30,014 bases of DNA, from the NCBI GenBank assembly GCA_910587195.1, contig CAJUKL010000027.1, forward strand, positions 1 through 30,014, written 5' to 3'. This stretch comes from an uncultured Clostridia bacterium. Its GTDB lineage: Bacteria; Bacillota; Clostridia; Lachnospirales; Anaerotignaceae. How positions within the stretch are numbered: position 1 is the first letter of the stretch; every line of letters starts with the position of its first letter. This document shows positions 15,543 through 23,119 of this stretch, one piece after another. Position numbers and translations under genes: made by a program. The notes beneath the pieces were generated by a model, which was not told where the DNA came from, searched no databases, and saw only the letters and a list, made by a program, of their open reading frames with translations.

Positions 15543-18500
15543 TTATTCCTCGTCATCTAAATCATCCATGTCGTCTAATTCATCATCTGCATAATCGTCG
15601 TCTGCATAATCATAGTCATCTTCTTCTGACTCCATGTTATCTTCATCATCATCAAAAAGGAAATCTCTTATTAAGTCCGCTTCCTCAGAAATTGGTTCTT
15701 CTGGTCTTTTGAATGGGTCATCTTCCTCATCTCTTTCGTATCCATCAATATTCATGTTTAAGTCATCAATGTCATCAATAGATTCTTTAATTTCTACCTC
15801 TGTTTGGTCTTCTCTCAACACACGAATATCTAAAGCTAAGGATTGTAATTCTTTTAACAGCACTTTGAAAGATTCTGGAACACCAGGCTCTGGAATATTT
15901 TCACCTTTGACAATCGATTCATAGGTTTTGACACGACCTACAATATCATCAGATTTTACTGTTAAAATTTCCTGAAGGGTATAGGCAGCACCATAGGCTT
16001 CTAATGCCCAAACTTCCATTTCGCCAAATCTTTGACCACCAAACTGTGCTTTACCACCTAATGGTTGCTGTGTAACAAGAGAATAAGGGCCTGTAGAACG
16101 TGCATGAATTTTATCATCTACCAAGTGGTGAAGTTTCAAGTAATGCATAAAGCCAATCGTAACACGATTGTCAAATAATTCACCTGTTCTGCCATCACGA
16201 AGTTCTACTTTACCATCTCGGCTAAGTTTAACCCCTTTCCATTCTTCTCTATGCTCTCTATTTGCATAAAGTTCATTATAGATGTCCCCTTGCAATAAAT
16301 CTTTCCATTTTTCAGAAAATTCTTCCCATTCTGTATTAACATAGTCGTTTGCCATTTCTAAGGTATCCATAATGCTAACTTCGTCTGCACCATCAAAAAC
16401 AGGGGTAGCCACTTTCCAGCCTAATGCTTTTGCTGCAAGGCTTAAATGTGTTTCCAATACCTGCCCAATATTCATACGGGAAGGAATACCTAAAGGATTT
16501 AACACAATGTCAAGAGGTCTGCCGTTTGGTAAAAATGGCATATCTTCCACAGGTAATACTCTGGAAACAACACCTTTATTTCCATGTCTACCTGCCATTT
16601 TATCCCCTACAGAAATTTTTCTTTTTTGCGCAATATAAACTCTGACAAGCTGATTAACACCTGGCCCAATATCGTCACCGTTTTCTCTTGTAAATATTTT
16701 AACATCTACAATAATACCAGTTTCGCCATGTGGCACACGTAAAGAGGTATCTCTAACTTCTCTTGCTTTTTCGCCAAAAATAGCACGTAATAATCTTTCT
16801 TCTGCTGTTAATTCTGTTTCTCCTTTTGGTGTTACTTTTCCAACTAAAATATCGTTTGGACGTACTTCTGCACCAATACGGACAATTCCTCTTGCGTCCA
16901 AATCTCGAAGGGCATCTTCTCCCACATTTGGAATATCCCTTGTAATTTCTTCTGGGCCAAGCTTGGTATCTCTTGCTTCAGATTCAAACTCATTGACGTG
17001 TACAGAAGTATACACATCTTCTTGTACCAATTTTTCACTTAAAAGAACAGCGTCCTCATAGTTATAGCCTTCCCAGGTCATAAACCCAATCAATGGATTT
17101 TTACCAAGTGCCAATTCTCCATTAGAAGTAGAAGCACCATCTGCAATAATCTGCCCTTGTTTTACACTATCTCCTTGATTAATAATGGGTCTTTGGTTTA
17201 AACAAGTGCTTTGGTTACTTCTTTGATATTTTATAAGACGGTAAGTATCTTTTTTTCCGTCCTCTGTTTTTACAACAATTTCGTTTGCTGCTACCTTTTC
17301 TACTACACCAGAATGTTTTGCAATGACACAAATTCCAGAGTCTTTCGCTGTTTTATATTCCATGCCTGTACCAACAATGGGGGAATCTGTGATTAATAAA
17401 GGTACTGCCTGACGCTGCATATTAGACCCCATCAAAGCTCTGTTTGCGTCATCATTTTCCAAGAAAGGAATCAAAGCAGTTGCAACAGAAACCATTTGTT
17501 TGGGCGAAACGTCCATTAAATGAATTTCTTTTCTGTCTACCTCAATAATATCTTCCCTATGTCGTCCAGAAACTTTTTTATTCATAAAATGCCCTTGTTC
17601 ATCTAAAGGTTCATTTGCCTGTGCAACATTATAATTTTCTTCTTCATCTGCTGTTACATATACAAATTCATCGGTTACTCTAGGTTCATCGCCAGTCTGG
17701 TCTACTTTTCGATAAGGTGCTTCAATAAAACCATATTCGTTAATTCTTGCAAAAGTAGCAAGAGAGTTAATTAAGCCAATGTTAGGGCCTTCTGGCGTTT
17801 CAATAGGGCACATTCTACCATAATGAGAGTGGTGAACATCACGCACTTCAAATCCAGCTCTTTCTCTGGATAAACCACCAGGACCTAATGCAGACAGACG
17901 GCGTTTATGGGTTAATTCAGAAAGCGGATTATTTTGATCCATAAACTGTGACAACTGAGAACTACCAAAAAACTCTTTAATAGCTGCTGTTACCGGACGC
18001 ACATTAATCAATGCTTGGGGGGTTACAACGGCAATATCTTGTGTTGTCATTCTTTCTCTAACAACTCTTTCCATTCTAGAAAGACCGATGCGGAACTGAT
18101 TTTGCAGCAATTCACCAACAGAACGAATTCTTCTGTTACCTAAATGGTCAATGTCATCTACATTCCCATAACCATAATCCAACTGCATTACATAGTTAAT
18201 GGAAGCCATAATATCCTCTAAAGTAATATGTTTTGGCAGTAATTCATGGATATTTTCTTTTATTGCTGCTTTTACCTCTTCTGCTGTATCAAAATTCTCT
18301 AATATTTTTACTAAAACGGGATAATATACCTTTTCTTTAATATTTAAGTCTTCCCCTGTCAAGTCAAACTCTGCAAGATAGGGGTCAATATCCACCACTT
18401 GATTGGTCAATATTTTAACTTTTCTATCTTCTATTTCTTCTGCTTCAATATAAATAAAGGCGGTACCTGTATTTTGTATTTCGTCACATAACTCTAAAGT

Positions 18501-19439
18501 CAATTTCATGCCTGCTTCTGCTACTACTTCTCCTGTCATAGCATCTACAACATTTTCCGCCAACTTTGCACCTTTTACTCTATTACGAAGGGCTAATTTT
18601 TTATTAAATTTATAACGTCCAACCTTTGCTAAATCATATCTTTTAGGGTCAAAAAACATACTTCTTAATAATGTTTCAGAACTTTCCACGGTAGGAGGCT
18701 CTCCAGGACGTAATTTTTTATAAAGCTCTACTAAACCTTCTTCATAAGATTTAGAAACATCTTTTTCTATGGTTGCAAGTATTTTAGGTTCTTCTCCAAA
18801 GAGTTCTAAAATTTCGGCATCGCTGCCAATTCCTAGAGCACGAATCAAAACGGTTACAGGTACTTTTCTGGTACGGTCTACTCTAACATAAAAAACGTCA
18901 TTAGAATCTGTTTCATATTCCAACCAAGCACCTCTATTTGGAATAACTGTAGCAGAAAGCAATTTTTTTCCAAGTTTATCAAAATCAGAAGCATAATAAA
19001 TACCCGGAGAACGTACTAACTGGCTGACAATCACACGCTCTGCACCATTGATGATAAAGGTACCGGTTTCTGTCATCAATGGAAAATCTCCCATAAATAT
19101 TTCTTGTTCTTTAATTTCGTCTAATTCTTTGTTATACAATCTTGCTTTTACTTTTAAAGCAGCCGCATAGGTTGCATCTCTTTCTTTACATTCTTCAATG
19201 GAATATTTCGGTTCAGAATCCAGAGTAAAATCGGTTAGTTTTAGCTCTAAATTTCCGCTGAAATCCATAATGGGAGAAATATCCTCAAAGACTTCTTTTA
19301 AACCCTCGTCCAAAAACCATTGATAACTGTCTTTTTGAACTTCAATCAGGTTTGGCATTTCAAGAACTTCATTGATTCTTGAGTAACTCATTCTAACACT
19401 GTCGCCCAAAGGGAGTGCGTGAATCCTGTTCTTTTCCAT
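15543..19439 (-). CDS. rpoB: DNA-directed RNA polymerase subunit beta
   Basis: A 1298-residue catalytic subunit of RNA polymerase. The rifampicin-binding cluster reads GSSQLSQFMDQNNPLSELTHKRR and carries the residues usual in sensitive strains. KMAGRHGNKGVVS and the C-terminal clamp QPLGGKAQFGGQRFGEMEVWALEAYGA are present. After the usual end near LDIRVLREDQTEVEI it continues for about 90 more residues, mostly Asp and Glu, including the repeated DDYADDDYADDE. This makes it longer than the roughly 1190 residues of Bacillus RpoB, although clostridial forms often have extra tail. It is first in the rpoBC operon, with its own promoter and leader, since rplJ-rplL is not adjacent. GAGGTGA precedes ATG 19439. 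Confidence 0.99.
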   Translation of the reverse strand: MEKNRIHALPLGDSVRMSYSRINEVLEMPNLIEVQKDSYQWFLDEGLKEVFEDISPIMDFSGNLELKLTDFTLDSEPKYSIEECKERDATYAAALKVKARLYNKELDEIKEQEIFMGDFPLMTETGTFIINGAERVIVSQLVRSPGIYYASDFDKLGKKLLSATVIPNRGAWLEYETDSNDVFYVRVDRTRKVPVTVLIRALGIGSDAEILELFGEEPKILATIEKDVSKSYEEGLVELYKKLRPGEPPTVESSETLLRSMFFDPKRYDLAKVGRYKFNKKLALRNRVKGAKLAENVVDAMTGEVVAEAGMKLTLELCDEIQNTGTAFIYIEAEEIEDRKVKILTNQVVDIDPYLAEFDLTGEDLNIKEKVYYPVLVKILENFDTAEEVKAAIKENIHELLPKHITLEDIMASINYVMQLDYGYGNVDDIDHLGNRRIRSVGELLQNQFRIGLSRMERVVRERMTTQDIAVVTPQALINVRPVTAAIKEFFGSSQLSQFMDQNNPLSELTHKRRLSALGPGGLSRERAGFEVRDVHHSHYGRMCPIETPEGPNIGLINSLATFARINEYGFIEAPYRKVDQTGDEPRVTDEFVYVTADEEENYNVAQANEPLDEQGHFMNKKVSGRHREDIIEVDRKEIHLMDVSPKQMVSVATALIPFLENDDANRALMGSNMQRQAVPLLITDSPIVGTGMEYKTAKDSGICVIAKHSGVVEKVAANEIVVKTEDGKKDTYRLIKYQRSNQSTCLNQRPIINQGDSVKQGQIIADGASTSNGELALGKNPLIGFMTWEGYNYEDAVLLSEKLVQEDVYTSVHVNEFESEARDTKLGPEEITRDIPNVGEDALRDLDARGIVRIGAEVRPNDILVGKVTPKGETELTAEERLLRAIFGEKAREVRDTSLRVPHGETGIIVDVKIFTRENGDDIGPGVNQLVRVYIAQKRKISVGDKMAGRHGNKGVVSRVLPVEDMPFLPNGRPLDIVLNPLGIPSRMNIGQVLETHLSLAAKALGWKVATPVFDGADEVSIMDTLEMANDYVNTEWEEFSEKWKDLLQGDIYNELYANREHREEWKGVKLSRDGKVELRDGRTGELFDNRVTIGFMHYLKLHHLVDDKIHARSTGPYSLVTQQPLGGKAQFGGQRFGEMEVWALEAYGAAYTLQEILTVKSDDIVGRVKTYESIVKGENIPEPGVPESFKVLLKELQSLALDIRVLREDQTEVEIKESIDDIDDLNMNIDGYERDEEDDPFKRPEEPISEEADLIRDFLFDDDEDNMESEEDDYDYADDDYADDELDDMDDLDDEE

Positions 19440-19492
19440 CTATGTCACCTCTCGAAAATATTCATTACACTGTGGAAACAAATTTTTTACAC

Positions 19493-19583
19493 AAAAAATT
19501 TAGAATCAAACAAAGCTAGACCTTTGCCTCTTGCTTCTTTTCAGCAATGATAACAAAAGTCTTTCCATGAAGATTCTAATTTT
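19493..19583 (-). promoter_or_regulatory. Structured leader of rpoBC: nested three-part stem with U-run
   Basis: On the minus strand three nested helices can be drawn. Outer: AAAATTAGAATC (19583-19572) with GATTCTAAATTTT (19507-19495), one bulge. Middle: AGACTTTTG (19562-19554) with CAAAGGTCT (19526-19518), nine pairs with one G-U. Inner: TTGCT (19547-19543) with AGCAA (19535-19531). The outer 3' arm runs into six U (19498-19493). An alternative 9-bp hairpin, AAATTTTTT/AAAAAATTT, starts in the same 3' arm (19501 downward), so the two are mutually exclusive. Regulatory role is inference. Confidence 0.5.
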
Positions 19584-19606
19584 ATAAAACTAGGGTGTTT
19601 CTGCAT
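19541..19606 (-). CDS. Candidate 21-residue leader peptide upstream of rpoB
   Basis: The frame encodes MQKHPSFIKL, then ESSWKDFCYHC and a TGA stop. A strong AGAGGGGG (19623-19616) lies 9 nt before ATG 19606, better than many gene starts here; GTG 19612 is an in-frame alternative. The frame covers the complete 5' side of the nested leader stem, and its stop codon falls in the innermost helix. A translating ribosome would therefore prevent the stem from forming. No run of one codon is present, so classical amino-acid attenuation is not indicated. It could also be a chance ORF. Confidence 0.4.
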   Translation of the reverse strand: MQKHPSFIKLESSWKDFCYHC

Positions 19607-19784
19607 ATTCACAAACCCCCTCTGTGTAAAGTAAAAAACTGCATAACACCTTGCCGCTCCATTTATCTATATAACATAGAACTCCCATAAAATTTCATAA
19701 AAAATTTGTTGAAATATATTGATAGCTATGTTATACTATAAAAGGAATCTTATTATAGTGTGTAGCTTAGCTGATATAGCCAAT

Positions 19785-19813
19785 ATATTACCATATTACG
19801 GTCTTGTTGTCAA
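19785..19813 (-). promoter_or_regulatory. rpoBC promoter
   Basis: On the minus strand a perfect TTGACA (19813-19808) and TAATAT (19790-19785) are separated by 17 bp. It drives rpoBC from about 345 nt upstream of rpoB, giving a long leader. Confidence 0.8.
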
Positions 19814-19943
19814 GGTCTTTTTTTAATGACGTTTTCCTGAATAAAAACATAGAATCTTGCTTTTGTTTGACAGAATAAAATAAAAATGACAACAAAAAGT
19901 AGTCGAATGAAGTTTTTTAAAAAATTTATAGGGAAGTTTAAAA

Positions 19944-20471
19944 ATGGTATCTATTACTTTGATGATTCTTTTTCCATATTCTATTGTACTGTTAATAAGT
20001 AGCCTGCTTCAGCCGACACTGATGGAGGTTTTTTTTCATAATAATATTTTGATAGGGCTATTTTTTATTTGTATTTTGGGACTTGTTTCGTTTGGAAGTG
20101 CCATCTTTATTTCTATAAAAAATTTTCAAAATAGTCCTCTAAAAGCAGCAAAACAAAATATGATAATTAAACTATTTCAAGTTCCTGCTTATCTTTTTAT
20201 TTTTGTTGTGGGGCTTGCTTGTATGGTTACCATATTTTCGATGGGAATTTCTTTTTTTCTGATTGCTTTTGATGGTATTTCTATTTTTCTAAGTGGACTT
20301 GTTGGTATATCTGCTGTAAAATGTAATTATACAAATGGGATTTTATCAAAAAAGGAACTGCTTTTTTATGGCGTTTTGCAATTTATTTTTTGTGTTGATG
20401 TAATTTGTGCTATTTTTTTATGGAAAAAAGCAGTTAATTCTTTTTCTAATAAAGAAAAAAAAGAAGGATGA
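19944..20471 (+). CDS. Multi-pass membrane protein of unknown function
   Basis: A 175-residue, strongly hydrophobic protein with about five membrane segments (roughly residues 4-23, 34-57, 78-98, 98-125 and 142-160) and a basic, soluble C-terminus (NKEKKEG). No catalytic motif is visible. It vaguely recalls small Firmicute membrane proteins with DUF numbers (DUF6652-like), but this was not checked. The ribosome-binding site is weak (AGGGAAG about 8 nt before ATG 19944). It is followed 5 nt later by an acetyltransferase and probably shares its transcript. It diverges from rpoBC. Confidence 0.65.
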   Translation: MVSITLMILFPYSIVLLISSLLQPTLMEVFFHNNILIGLFFICILGLVSFGSAIFISIKNFQNSPLKAAKQNMIIKLFQVPAYLFIFVVGLACMVTIFSMGISFFLIAFDGISIFLSGLVGISAVKCNYTNGILSKKELLFYGVLQFIFCVDVICAIFLWKKAVNSFSNKEKKEG

Positions 20472-20476
20472 TTTTT

Positions 20477-21058
20477 ATGGAAATTACAATTCGTACCGCC
20501 ACACCACAAGATGCAAAAGCATTACTTGCAATTTATGCACCATATATTCAAAATACCGCAATTACCTTTGAATATGTTGTTCCTTCTGTGCAAGAATTTC
20601 AAAACAGAATCCTGCACATTTTACAAAACTACCCTTATCTGGTAGCAGAAACAGAAGATAAAATCATCGGCTATGCTTATGCCTCTGCTTTTGGAGAACG
20701 GGCAGCCTATGCCTGGACAGCGGAAGTATCTATTTACGTAGAACAAAATCATCGAAAAAGGGGCGTTGGAAAAAAACTTTATCAGGCATTGGAAAAAGCA
20801 CTTCAGGCACAAAATATGATTAACCTCATTGCTTGCGTTGCTGATACAGAACAAGAAGATGCCCATTTAACAAAAAATAGTTTACACTTTCATTTGCATA
20901 TGGGTTATCAAATAGCCGGAACCTTACATCAATGTGGCTATAAATTTCATAAATGGTATAACATCGTTCACCTTGAAAAATATATCCGCTCTCATCCAAT
21001 AGAGCCATCTCCTGTTAAAAGACCTCAATACACCCTTCAAAATAGAAAAAGAGAATAG
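20477..21058 (+). CDS. GNAT N-acetyltransferase of the phosphinothricin acetyltransferase (PAT/Bar) type
   Basis: A 193-residue acetyltransferase. Recognisable PAT-family features are the N-terminal IRTATPQDAKALLAIYAPYI, then TAITFEYVVPS, the motif A core EVSIYVEQNHRKRGVGKKL (with RKRGVG), and the C-terminal SLHFHLHMGYQIAGTLHQCGYKFHKWYN. These enzymes acetylate phosphinothricin-like compounds or methionine analogues (methionine sulfoximine, sulfone); the natural substrate here is unknown. ATG 20477 is chosen because AGAAGG (20462-20467) is 9 nt away, whereas ATG 20468 directly abuts it. The tail after residue 170 is basic and extended. Confidence 0.87.
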   Translation: MEITIRTATPQDAKALLAIYAPYIQNTAITFEYVVPSVQEFQNRILHILQNYPYLVAETEDKIIGYAYASAFGERAAYAWTAEVSIYVEQNHRKRGVGKKLYQALEKALQAQNMINLIACVADTEQEDAHLTKNSLHFHLHMGYQIAGTLHQCGYKFHKWYNIVHLEKYIRSHPIEPSPVKRPQYTLQNRKRE

Positions 21059-21097
21059 GAATTTAAAGATATTATGGTCTTTCACCTTTTAAATTCC
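21058..21097. terminator. Palindrome between convergent genes, possible bidirectional terminator
   Basis: GGAATTTAAA (21058-21067) and TTTAAATTCC (21088-21097) form a perfect 10-bp stem spanning the 13-bp gap and the ends of both convergent genes. There is no clear T-run, so terminator activity is uncertain. Confidence 0.35.
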
Positions 21098-21707
21098 ATA
21101 TTTCTCCATTTGGCATAAGCCAAACATTTCCTGAAAATTTTTGGCTTATACTTCCCTTTGGCAATAATCGCACAATGCTTTCTTCTTTATATTCTGGGTC
21201 TTCATACCATACAGAAAAATAAAGTTTATCTTCTTTCCGAAAGCAAAAAGATTCTCTTGTGCCAATAGGAAATTTAACTTGTTCTGGCCATACTATTTCA
21301 AAATCATTATCTTGCCTTATCAAAGTTAATGGACTTATTCGTAATTGTAAATTATAACAATTTTCAATAGAACAAAGGGGAATCTGTACAATCGTTTCCC
21401 ATTTAAATGATATTGGATAAAAGTGAAAAATAGAAATCAAATTTTCAATAAAGTCTACCATTAAAAGAATAATTCCATTATCATAAATAGGTTTCCCAAA
21501 ATAGCAACCTTTTTTAAAAGGAACTGGATAAATTGTGGCATCAGGATAATGAATCAAATACAAATGATTTCCCTCTGTTTTTCCATCTTGAAAAAGTTCC
21601 TGAGCCTCATATAAATCCCCATTTGTAATATCCATGCTCCAGTACCATTCTTCTGTTCCCTGCATTTGTTCTAAATTAACGCTTCCATTCAAATCAAGTT
21701 TTTTCAT
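21072..21707 (-). CDS. Protein of unknown function (211 residues), coupled to phzF
   Basis: A soluble protein rich in aromatic residues and beta-strand patterns (for example TIYPVPFKKGCYFGKPIYDNGIILLMVDF and WLMPNGEIWNL), with no signal peptide or membrane segment. No family is recognised; the repeated strand-turn pattern would fit a beta-propeller-like or all-beta fold, which is only an inference. The start overlaps the phzF stop by 4 nt, so it is translationally coupled and probably works with, or at least at the same level as, the PhzF-like enzyme. Confidence 0.7.
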   Translation of the reverse strand: MKKLDLNGSVNLEQMQGTEEWYWSMDITNGDLYEAQELFQDGKTEGNHLYLIHYPDATIYPVPFKKGCYFGKPIYDNGIILLMVDFIENLISIFHFYPISFKWETIVQIPLCSIENCYNLQLRISPLTLIRQDNDFEIVWPEQVKFPIGTRESFCFRKEDKLYFSVWYEDPEYKEESIVRLLPKGSISQKFSGNVWLMPNGEIWNLKGERP

Positions 21708-22480
21708 AAATTAATTTCCCCAACCATATATAACACTGCACTGCCGCTTATTTTTACTCTTTCTCCGGCATTTTCGCAAACCAAAACGCCGCCTCTTTCG
21801 GAAAGTTGTCTTGCAACAAGATGTTGTTTTCCCAATCTTTCTGCCCAAAATGGCACTAAGCTACTATGAGAAGAACCAGTTACAGGGTCTTCATTGACAT
21901 TTAATTCTGGTGCAAAATAACGAGAAACAAAATCCTCTTTTTGTCCTTTTGCCGTCACCACAACCCCTAAACCTATGTTTAACTGTTTCATTTTAACAAA
22001 ATCAGGTTTTAAATTTTTTACTTGTTCTTCACTTTCTAGTAAAGCAACTAAATCTCTGGAAAGATGAGTTTCTAGAGGTTTTATGCCTATAACATCAGCA
22101 ACTTTATCAATAGCATCTATTTTTTTAGGCATACGGGAAGGAAAATCCATTTCAAATAGTTCGCCTTTTTTTTCTACCGTTAAAATGCCACTTTTAGTAG
22201 AAAATTTCATAACTTTTACATTTTTATCCACGAAATTTGCAATGACATAGGCTGTTCCCAAGGTAGCATGTCCACATAAATCAATTTCACCCCCTGGTGT
22301 AAACCATCTTAAACAATAATTATTTTGTTCCTTATAAACAAAAGCAGTTTCAGATAAATTGTTTTCTTTGGCGATATTCTGCATTAATGTTTCATCTAAT
22401 GACTTTTCCAGTACACAAATACCAGCAGGATTTCCACCAAATATATTTTCTGTAAATGCATCTACTACAAAATACTTCAT
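21704..22480 (-). CDS. PhzF-family isomerase/epimerase
   Basis: A 258-residue member of the PhzF family (diaminopimelate-epimerase fold). The catalytic Glu44 in NNLSETAFV is present. RWFTPGGEIDLCGHATLGTAYV and DPVTGSSHSSLVPFW, the two conserved signatures, are intact. Members include the phenazine enzyme PhzF but most are isomerases of unknown substrate; there are no phenazine genes here, so a phenazine role is not supported. It sits 20 nt after the dCMP deaminase gene and overlaps the next unknown gene. Length is slightly shorter than the usual 260-300 residues. Confidence 0.92.
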   Translation of the reverse strand: MKYFVVDAFTENIFGGNPAGICVLEKSLDETLMQNIAKENNLSETAFVYKEQNNYCLRWFTPGGEIDLCGHATLGTAYVIANFVDKNVKVMKFSTKSGILTVEKKGELFEMDFPSRMPKKIDAIDKVADVIGIKPLETHLSRDLVALLESEEQVKNLKPDFVKMKQLNIGLGVVVTAKGQKEDFVSRYFAPELNVNEDPVTGSSHSSLVPFWAERLGKQHLVARQLSERGGVLVCENAGERVKISGSAVLYMVGEINL

Positions 22481-22500
22481 ATTATCCTTTTCCCTTCTTT

Positions 22501-22941
22501 TTATATTTTGGTTAATACAATTTTTGCTTCTTCTAGCATTGATTTTGCCATTTCGTCAGGATAATCTCCTTTATAAACTACTCGGACAATCCCCGCATTA
22601 ATAATCATTTTTGCACAAATAACGCAGGGCTGTACATTCACATAAATAGTTGCGCCTTCTGTGGTATTACCTAATTTTGCAGCTTGTATAATTGCATTTT
22701 GTTCTGCATGAAGTGCTCGGCAAAGTTCATGCCGTTCTCCTGAAGGAATCCCCATTTTTTGCCTTTCGCAGCCACCTAATTCTGTACAGTGTTTTAAATG
22801 AGAGGGTGCACCATTATAACCTGTTGTAATAATACGATTATCCTTTACAATAACAGCACCCACTTGTCGACGCAAACAAGTAGAGCGTGTTTTTACTACT
22901 TCTACAATCTGCATAAAATATTCATCCCAACTAATACGCAT
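22501..22941 (-). CDS. Deoxycytidylate (dCMP) deaminase, ComEB type
   Basis: A 146-residue zinc-dependent deaminase that converts dCMP to dUMP for thymidylate synthesis. The zinc site is HAEQNAI (His and catalytic Glu) plus PCVICAK (two Cys). The N-terminal SWDEYFMQIVEVVKTRSTCLRRQVGAVIV and GYNGAPSHLKHC are typical of the family, as is the extra Cys/His pair in the GCERQ segment. ATG 22941 is chosen because AAAGGGGAG (22957-22949) lies 7 nt before it; the longer frame from 22962 has its start inside the preceding terminator tail. First of a three-gene operon with phzF. Confidence 0.94.
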   Translation of the reverse strand: MRISWDEYFMQIVEVVKTRSTCLRRQVGAVIVKDNRIITTGYNGAPSHLKHCTELGGCERQKMGIPSGERHELCRALHAEQNAIIQAAKLGNTTEGATIYVNVQPCVICAKMIINAGIVRVVYKGDYPDEMAKSMLEEAKIVLTKI

Positions 22942-22961
22942 ATTTTTTCTCCCCTTTTGCA

Positions 22962-23013
22962 TAAAAAACTTGTGTTTGAAATAAGAAAAATTTTATCTAT
23001 TTCAAACACAAGT
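22962..23013 (-). terminator. Strong intrinsic terminator of the CoA-transferase gene
   Basis: A perfect 16-bp stem, ACTTGTGTTTGAAATA (22968-22983) with its complement at 22998-23013, is followed on the minus strand by TTTTT. On the plus strand it is followed by agcTTTTTT, so it could work both ways. The next minus-strand gene has its ribosome-binding site directly after it. Confidence 0.85.
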
Positions 23014-23074
23014 AGCTTTTTTGATTACTTTCTGTTGTTATTTTTATTGTCACTTTTGTTTCTGTTCTGTCCAA

Positions 23075-23113
23075 CAAAATCAAAGTTCTATGCTTTCTTT
23101 TAAGAAAGCGAAG
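23075..23113 (-). repeat. Dispersed palindromic repeat, diverged copy 5
   Basis: On the minus strand CGCTTTCTT and AAGAAAGCA are followed by tagaactttgattttgttgg, which parallels the family tail (gcaaagaactttt ... tgttgg). It sits 7 nt after the CoA-transferase stop codon. More diverged than other copies. Confidence 0.5.
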
Positions 23114-23119
23114 AAAGCG

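Noticed and set aside
21704..22480. Phenazine biosynthesis based on PhzF
   Set aside because: No other phz gene is present and most PhzF-family proteins are not phenazine enzymes, so only a family-level call is justified.
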